Shown here in pieces: positions 10,201 to 13,039 of a stretch of 13,039 nt of DNA. The translations under genes and the position numbers were made by a program. The stretch comes from Bacillota bacterium (GTDB taxonomy: Bacteria; Bacillota_I; Bacilli_A; RFN20; CAG-288). The DNA lies in assembly GCA_023398335.1 (NCBI GenBank), contig JAEWSJ010000036.1:1-13039 (forward strand), read 5' to 3'. The notes beneath the pieces are model-generated. The model ran no database searches and was not told the DNA's origin. It worked only from the letters and a program-made list of their open reading frames with translations. Within the stretch, counting starts at the first letter, position 1, and every line of letters begins with the position of its first letter.

Positions 10201-11143
10201 GCCTAAGGAAGAGCATGATAGATCTGTAGTATTATATAATTTGAAAGCAGCTTTTCTATCCACTGGGGATATGCAAGAGTGTTTTAATTTGATTGTTAGA
10301 GCTTCTTTCGAATACTTTGACACGTCATTATTAGAATTACGAGAGTTAGAATTGTATGAAAGACTATATACCACAGTGCAGTATTATATTTTACAAATAC
10401 CATTGAATGATAAACCTGCTATCAGAGGAGCTAAGAATGTGGCAAAAGAATGGTGGAATAGACAGATAAATCAGAAGCTGCAACAATTAAAAATGATTCT
10501 CGAGAATGTTACTCTCAATGAAGACTCTATTATCTATTTTCCATCTAAATTAGAGGAAACGGATACTTTAACATACGTGACAATTGGAATTGAAGGCCTT
10601 GATTTTTCAAATGGAGACTCTCTCCAGCAATTAGCAATAAACCTTGTTGGCTTAGCAGATTTCTTTGCAGATTTCTATACCATACTAAATATTAAAAATG
10701 GGGTTGTTTTAAGTGGTTTAAGATTTAAACAAGATTTTTTTAAAGCATTAAAGGATGAGTTAAACGGTTTACCGTCAGAGAATATTTTAAACTTAATGCC
10801 TTTGCCTGTCTTTCCTGATGAAAAAATGATTAAAAATTTAAGCGGAGTGAGTTTGCTTGCTCAATCTTCCGGAAACACAATTCAGGATAAAAAATTTAAG
10901 ATGTTAATAGAATTGTGGAAACTCAAAGAATATAGAAATCATTTAAACATAAAATCTCCTATAGAGAATGAATGGTTAACTAGAATCGAAGAAAAAATCA
11001 CTTCTGATATAAAGAATTTACAAATAAATTTTGATGATTCTGAGTTTGTTAAATGGATTGATAATATAATTCTCAATTCAACAAAAGTGTCTAGGAATTT
11101 TATTGTTGAGAAAATATATTCTATTATTCAAAAAGTAAGTTAA
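7235..11143 (+). CDS. DUF4297/Cap4-like nuclease fused to STAND-type P-loop ATPase (Avs-like, predicted defence)
   Basis: This is a 1302-residue protein. The N-terminus (about 25-230) resembles the DUF4297/Cap4 dsDNA nuclease fold. It shows GGAVNFAGIYYQ (26-37), then LEGIEDIDV (58-66) and EYTQLKSS (76-83). Together these give a D-x(n)-QxK arrangement (D63/D65, Q79, K81) expected of a PD-(D/E)xK enzyme. A STAND/NACHT-type ATPase follows. Walker A is SSSGQGKST (298-306, K304), Walker B is LIIFDGLN (351-358, D355), and a sensor-like IITTRNEDW ends at 387. The first Gly of Walker A is Ser. The rest (about 450-1302) is mostly helical with no domain I recognise, where STAND proteins usually carry their ligand sensor. 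The design matches Avs proteins, which bind a phage protein, oligomerise and unleash the nuclease. Whether this is a true Avs member is open. A second ATG at 7268 would also keep the nuclease domain. A large inverted repeat starts 8 bases after the stop. Confidence 0.85.
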   Translation: MKHKNSTNKTAMYSELLETILEKRIGGAVNFAGIYYQVLYACLAILRELQSDKATIRLEGIEDIDVNNPIITDEFEYTQLKSSKNKLDAYSFWELGVLQNYVEVYHKEPLSRFKLVYNMTITDGNLKNLFDGNLNEKSKQYWFDKLNSLPYKGIDYSQFIETISFEFASMQDITSQILKLLYEEWNVNIGTEGQFLKSLFYNALIWSRDRKEINKKDVAVLFQDITDSFSKAPINEAIKNDWIRLISFSNEEKDYSNYYEGKAALPIHIVQGLPVRRILWERKIESLLNESDSVIIKSSSGQGKSTLAWQTGYNKKDLYDIYQVQYCPDVNSASSILQFIQTRLNIGQSPLIIFDGLNSSLKSWNYVVENAANLPVKFIITTRNEDWYRYGSDVSKSNIQFIDINLSKEEARSIYDQLQKKDKLNISDSWQSVWEKVQEKGLLIEYTYLLTKGEMIQERLKYQVSTLNKTQSAAAKLEILRLVSLADSMNIKIRTHALLKQIAESIGFARDRGEMLKELTDEYFLNFENIYIGGLHPVRSNHLVAILHENLPIKDSLISLFLLLDEIYFSDYFINSPLYLDANNKKSFYDELGAILSQRNFNQMVIALDGVFHLESQIYWSNNRQIYDDSYETGSVELFAMTSIPFTDYAVSQLEGLAKTLGEERAGFSKLAKLAKQLPRFTVEETDAYQLASSIRHNLKKRDKEIENYIGFGDLAQWFKALNLSQISNNDVFSKIDVAHFFESIDSIELNEAKEIATFCLINKKEEYLKYSKKYRKDLISYLKRATDSLTIEEKGNELHINYLLYGDDVTNANEMSVKRIQVIYTFLPVYERYCTEAIMLPFPNEELVSFTRESSKKQMSPENIVNEFDVHLNQIWYKTILKNYESVSVYEWQKNIIEFRENALELAFNLCQYIDSLLEANSKKQQSSLQKIIKLSEHFRKLDIALKPFPTFNQKYNEDNSRIIEETNINNWRSSLRNVSNQMVNIFMPKEEHDRSVVLYNLKAAFLSTGDMQECFNLIVRASFEYFDTSLLELRELELYERLYTTVQYYILQIPLNDKPAIRGAKNVAKEWWNRQINQKLQQLKMILENVTLNEDSIIYFPSKLEETDTLTYVTIGIEGLDFSNGDSLQQLAINLVGLADFFADFYTILNIKNGVVLSGLRFKQDFFKALKDELNGLPSENILNLMPLPVFPDEKMIKNLSGVSLLAQSSGNTIQDKKFKMLIELWKLKEYRNHLNIKSPIENEWLTRIEEKITSDIKNLQINFDDSEFVKWIDNIILNSTKVSRNFIVEKIYSIIQKVS

Positions 11144-11150
11144 TTTAATT

Positions 11151-11202
11151 TTAGTGCAAGGTGCAAGCATATCTATATATAGATACTTGCACCTTGCACT
11201 AA
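11151..11202. repeat. Large inverted repeat with nested palindrome after the STAND gene
   Basis: The arms at 11151-11167 and 11186-11202 are perfectly complementary over 17 bases. Each arm contains a tandem heptamer, GTGCAAG twice on the left (11154-11167) and CTTGCAC twice on the right (11186-11199). The spacer holds a second perfect 16-base palindrome, TATCTATATATAGATA (11170-11185), so nearly the whole 52 bases can fold into one long stem with a 2-base bulge. It begins 8 bases after the stop of the STAND gene. It may end or protect the transcript, but no T-run follows. A protein-binding or recombination site is also possible. Confidence 0.85.
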
Positions 11203-11313
11203 GTTAAAACGTTATGGGATAGATGTTTTGCCGATTCAGAAAATGCTTGTATCTTTGAACCCAAGATATATGCAGAAAAGCATAGGTCAAAGGTGGACAA
11301 ATAGGACTCTGAA

Positions 11314-11337
11314 ATTTGTGCCTAATTCGTTACCGAT
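11314..11337 (+). repeat. 24-base direct repeat, copy 1
   Basis: It begins ATTTGTGCCTAA and ends CGTTACCGAT. It matches copy 2 at 11503-11526 in 23 of 24 bases, the single difference lying at the 13th base (T here, A there). The two copies flank the tRNA-like end and terminator. On the opposite strand both read as codons for GN(E/D)LGTN, so they could be remnants of a duplicated gene end. They could also be attachment-site copies. Confidence 0.8.
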
Positions 11338-11385
11338 AATAAATTTGGAAAATATAAAGTGTTGACTTTGAGTTATATGGACGGG

Positions 11386-11410
11386 AAGGTTCACCTACCT
11401 CTCTCTCCGC
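11386..11410 (+). tRNA. Probable tRNA-Ser 3' remnant (candidate attachment site)
   Basis: The run CCTCTCTCTCCGCT (11396-11409) matches the 3' acceptor strand and discriminator expected for a bacterial tRNA-Ser that starts GGAGAGA. It is preceded by a T-loop-like GGTTC (11388-11392). The T-stem does not pair well, and no matching 5' acceptor strand or anticodon arm exists upstream in the preceding 90 bases, so this is not a functional gene. Integrases often use the 3' ends of tRNA genes, and the terminator 26 bases on would be the one of the original tRNA gene. The assignment rests on remembered tRNA-Ser sequence, so confidence is modest. Confidence 0.4.
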
Positions 11411-11435
11411 TGAGGATCTGGATAATACCAGACAC

Positions 11436-11471
11436 AAAAAGCCTGTAGGTCAATGACTTGCAGGCTTTTTT
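11436..11471 (+). terminator. Strong intrinsic terminator
   Basis: AAAAAGCCTG (11436-11445) pairs with CAGGCTTTTT (11461-11470). Pairing continues inward through GTAGGTCA/TGACTTGC with two G-U pairs, and a T-run closes the 3' side. With A-runs on one side and T-runs on the other it could act in both directions. It probably served the tRNA-Ser gene whose 3' end is seen just upstream. Confidence 0.85.
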
Positions 11472-11502
11472 GTATTCAATATGTCCGTCACTAAAGACAC
11501 GG

Positions 11503-11526
11503 ATTTGTGCCTAAATCGTTACCGAT
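11503..11526 (+). repeat. 24-base direct repeat, copy 2
   Basis: It differs from copy 1 (11314-11337) at one base. It lies 32 bases after the terminator, so the pair encloses the tRNA-like end and the terminator, with starts 189 bases apart. Confidence 0.8.
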
Positions 11527-11594
11527 TCCGTTCTAGATAAAAAATAATTAAAGGAAAAAGAATAAGTGATCTTTGATAGTGATGTTGCTATTCT

Positions 11595-11618
11595 AAAAGA
11601 TTAGTAAGCAAATCTTTT
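11595..11618 (-). terminator. AT-rich hairpin after the hipT remnant
   Basis: AAAAGATT (11595-11602) and AATCTTTT (11611-11618) form an 8-base stem with an 8-base loop. It lies 17 bases downstream of the stop of the minus-strand hip module. The stem is AT-rich and no long T-run follows on that strand, so it would be a weak terminator at best. Confidence 0.4.
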
Positions 11619-11634
11619 CTTTCATTTTATGTTC

Positions 11635-11874
11635 TTATCTCAAAAACCTACTCAACCGTTCTTGATATGACTGTTTGTACATTCGCTTTGTCTTATCGTT
11701 CAGAAATGAATGCTTAATCAGTTTATCTATCAGCGGATTATTCGCAGAAAACATCTTGATAATTGCATCCCGTTTCTTGGGGAGTACCCCATTACGGTTG
11801 GCAAACGTGATAAAATCCTCCTTAGACGGATGTCCGCTGTTGCAATATATTTCTGAATGTTCACTTCTCTGCAA
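11635..11874 (-). pseudogene. HipA/HipT-like kinase, C-terminal fragment
   Basis: The translated piece (SEHSEIYCNSGHPSKEDF, then FANRNGVLPKKRDAI and SFLNDKTKRMYKQSY) matches the last alpha-helical part of HipA-family serine kinases. Upstream it runs into the N-terminal kinase fragment in a different frame. The nominal start is a TTG inside that fragment, so it has no proper start of its own. The ATP-binding and catalytic core that should separate the two fragments (the NGDAHLKNF-like catalytic loop and the metal-binding Asp) is absent. The gene is therefore a deletion remnant. Confidence 0.75.
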
Positions 11875-12229
11875 CTTTCATCTTAAATACTTGCTTAGCT
11901 ATTTGCATTGTGAGATGTTCATTTGCAGGTATAAAGTTCCTGAATCGTAGGTTTTTATAACTTGGTGCAGGCTTGATGATGTAGTGTCCGTGTTCACCCT
12001 GCGGGGTAAGGACGATTTGCCCATTTTGCACCACAGCAGATAGTTTTTCTTGCACTCCCGATATGGATATTTGATTGATACTCTCTGCAAGATCAATACT
12101 GTCGGCATCGTAATCAAACCTCAAAACAGGACTTACCCGCTTGCCATCAAAAAGTTTTTTGAGACAAGGTGGACTAAATGTATCGTATCCCGGTGTTAAG
12201 TTACCGGGACAAACTTCTATCTGTTTCAT
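11861..12229 (-). pseudogene. HipT-like serine kinase toxin, truncated N-terminal fragment
   Basis: These 122 residues hold the N-terminal lobe of a HipA-family kinase. They show an early CPGNLTPGYDTFSPPCLKKL stretch, a glycine-rich loop QISISGVQEKLS (53-64) and a nucleotide-binding Lys in YIIKP (K86). The ISIS stretch (S55, S57) resembles the SIS motif that is autophosphorylated in HipT. The reading frame ends at KVAEK just where the catalytic lobe should start. The missing part is about 140 residues relative to full HipT, which has about 335. HipA-family kinases phosphorylate glutamyl- or tryptophanyl-tRNA synthetase and stop translation; this copy cannot. Its start overlaps the preceding gene by 4 bases (ATGA). 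Confidence 0.8.
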
Positions 12230-12546
12230 ATCTTTTTCACTATTATAGCTCCGATGGTATCGGTGTGTGCAGTTGCTAACAACAACCCGAACGCATCGTT
12301 CTCGTCAATCTTCAGCGTTTGACACTGGATAGCTTTATTTGTTCCCTCTGAAAGCATATTAAAAAAAAATGGAAAAAGCGTTTCTGATGTGAACTCTCTC
12401 TGATTTTTGGGAAACGAAAGACTTATGGCTGTTTGTTTTTCATCAATCAAGAATGAATCATCATAACAGAATATATATTTTCCGCTATCGGTTTCAGTTA
12501 GCATACCAGCTAGAACGCCATTGCTAAATACTTGAGCACGTCTCAT
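12226..12546 (-). CDS. HipS-like protein (HipA N-terminal subdomain 1)
   Basis: This 106-residue protein corresponds to the N-terminal subdomain 1 of HipA encoded as a separate gene. Typical elements are VFSNGVLAGMLTE near the start, ISLSFPKNQREF in the middle and FFFNMLSEGTNKAI, with a glycine-containing end DTIGAIIV. In the three-gene hipBST modules of E. coli O127, HipS acts as the antitoxin against HipT. The gene overlaps hipB upstream and hipT downstream by 4 bases each (ATGA), so all three are translationally coupled. It looks intact although its partner kinase is not. Confidence 0.82.
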   Translation of the reverse strand: MRRAQVFSNGVLAGMLTETDSGKYIFCYDDSFLIDEKQTAISLSFPKNQREFTSETLFPFFFNMLSEGTNKAIQCQTLKIDENDAFGLLLATAHTDTIGAIIVKKI

Positions 12547-12746
12547 CTATTCACCTCTTTTACTTTCAATATTAATTCCAAACCAAGAACTTCTGCTATT
12601 TTAGTAAGCGTACTCATAGATGGATTACCTTTGCCAACCTCAATACTTTTGATAATCCGCAAACTTAATCCTGTATAATCCGCCAAATCTTGTTGAGTTA
12701 AACCTAACAAGGAGCGACGCTCTCGTATGATTGAATAAAAGTCCAT
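12543..12746 (-). CDS. HipB-like XRE-family regulator
   Basis: This 67-residue HTH protein includes LTQQDLADYTGLSLRIIKSI (about residues 16-35) and then the common GKGNPSMSTLTKIAEVLGLE end. It is first in a hipB, hipS, hipT order and should repress its own promoter with help from the Hip proteins. The promoter directly upstream has both Bacteroides boxes. The gene appears intact, so it may still regulate this site or others. Confidence 0.88.
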   Translation of the reverse strand: MDFYSIIRERRSLLGLTQQDLADYTGLSLRIIKSIEVGKGNPSMSTLTKIAEVLGLELILKVKEVNR

Positions 12747-12771
12747 AGTGCATTATTTTACCTCTTTACCG

Positions 12772-12802
12772 CAAAAATAAGATCTTTTTCTTTATAAACA
12801 AA
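12772..12802 (-). promoter_or_regulatory. Bacteroides-type promoter of the hip module
   Basis: On the minus strand TTTG (12802-12799) is followed after exactly 19 bases by TATTTTTG (12779-12772). These are perfect matches to the Bacteroides -33 TTTG and -7 TAnnTTTG boxes at good spacing. The -7 box ends 25 bases before the hipB ATG. The leader contains GGTAAA twice in tandem, a possible HipB contact. Confidence 0.7.
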
Positions 12803-12849
12803 CAAAAAGTGCAGTTTATTTCACTGTGGTTTTTGTGATCAAATTTTGG

Positions 12850-12875
12850 GAAGTATAGGTTATCATCAATACTTC
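12850..12875 (-). terminator. Hairpin after the alkylation repair gene
   Basis: GAAGTAT (12850-12856) and ATACTTC (12869-12875) form a 7-base stem with a 12-base loop, 8 bases after the stop of the minus-strand gene to the right. No strong T-run follows, so it is a weak terminator candidate between that gene and the hip module. Confidence 0.35.
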
Positions 12876-12883
12876 TCATGTAT

Positions 12884-13039
12884 CTATTTCTTCATTGCTT
12901 CCGCTCTTAGATTAGCAGGCATTTTTTCAATTGCATAACGAAACGCTGTGCGCGGCATTACCTCTCGCTTTGACATAACGTAGTCGAATACGGCTTGTTG
13001 GTGAGCTTCGCTGGCAGCTTTGAGCATCCATCCGTAGCC
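12884..13039 (-). CDS. DNA alkylation repair protein (AlkD-like), partial C-terminus
   Basis: The minus strand is open from the right edge to a TAG at 12886-12884, giving 51 codons. The end reads YGWMLKAASEAHQQ, then FDYVMSKREVMPRTAFRY and AIEKMPANLRAEAMKK. The MPRTxxRYAIEKMP signature is typical of the C-terminus of HEAT-repeat DNA alkylation repair glycosylases (AlkC/AlkD type), which remove alkylated purines. The 5' part lies beyond the window. It looks like ordinary chromosomal content and helps place the right edge of the inserted region to its left. Confidence 0.8.
   Translation of the reverse strand, partial: GYGWMLKAASEAHQQAVFDYVMSKREVMPRTAFRYAIEKMPANLRAEAMKK

Larger units (their letters stand above)
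11203..11634. other. Non-coding junction region
   Basis: No convincing gene lies in this stretch of about 430 bases between the convergent STAND and hipT-like genes. In order it holds the left 24-base direct repeat (11314-11337), a tRNA-Ser-like 3' end (about 11386-11410), a strong intrinsic terminator (11436-11471), the right 24-base direct repeat (11503-11526) and an AT-rich hairpin (11595-11618). I read it as the right boundary of the integrated islet, with chromosomal DNA resuming around the tRNA remnant. Confidence 0.5.

Noticed and set aside
2571..10374. Short minus-strand open frames inside the two large genes.
   Set aside because: They lie antisense to long genes with clear domains, encode no recognisable motifs and have no promoter or spacing that supports expression.
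484..11397. ACGGG and ACCTA occur close together at both 484-499 and 11381-11397, as if they were paired att sites.
   Set aside because: The spacers differ in length (6 versus 7) and sequence, and the flanks do not match. The shared bases are too few to exceed chance in a window of this size.
11320..11410. A complete tRNA-Ser gene ending at about 11410.
   Set aside because: No GGAGAG-like 5' acceptor, D-arm or anticodon arm can be built upstream, and the T-stem mispairs. Only the 3' end is present.
11675..11950. A 91-codon plus-strand frame across the hipT remnant.
   Set aside because: It is antisense to recognisable HipA-family coding sequence on the minus strand and its product resembles nothing I know.
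1..13039. CRISPR arrays or long tandem repeats.
   Set aside because: No regularly spaced direct repeats are present; the only direct repeat pair of note is the 24-base one at 11314 and 11503.

Overview
The window looks like a Bacteroides or close Bacteroidales chromosome. Three things point there: promoter boxes of the TAnnTTTG type (one with a TTTG box 19 nt upstream), a tyrosine recombinase of the Bacteroidetes mobile-element type, and a transposase-associated gene of the ISAon1 kind. No taxonomic search was possible, so this is inference from sequence style.

Layout, left to right. Positions 1-312 (minus) hold the N-terminal end of an ISAon1-type transposase unit cut by the window edge. 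After 289 non-coding bases comes an integrase gene (602-1799, plus), broken by one extra A in a run of five A. Next is a compact plus-strand block. It has a 66-residue XRE-type helix-turn-helix regulator (1882-2082), a 1686-residue protein (2128-7188) and a 1302-residue protein (7235-11143). The 1686-residue protein joins a sacsin/Hsp90-like ATPase domain, a NOV/DUF3883-like region, an AlbA_2 (Schlafen-type) domain and a C-terminal caspase-like protease. The 1302-residue protein joins a DUF4297/Cap4-like nuclease domain to a STAND-type P-loop ATPase and a long helical C-terminus. The block ends at a 52-base inverted repeat (11151-11202).

The non-coding stretch 11144-11634 carries what looks like a junction. 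It has a probable 3' end of a serine tRNA gene, followed by a strong intrinsic terminator, and this pair is flanked by two nearly identical 24-base direct repeats 189 bases apart. To the right, on the minus strand, is a hipB-hipS-hipT-like toxin-antitoxin module whose kinase gene has lost its central catalytic part. The window ends in the C-terminus of a DNA alkylation repair protein.

Working model (inference): an integrase-borne defence islet inserted next to a tRNA-Ser gene. The HTH protein would repress the operon, perhaps through a perfect palindrome lying over its own stop codon. The ATPase-caspase and the STAND-nuclease would be two large sensor-effector proteins that respond to phage by killing or arresting the cell. 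I know of no named defence system with this exact pair, so it is the most interesting content here. Defence function is predicted from domains only.
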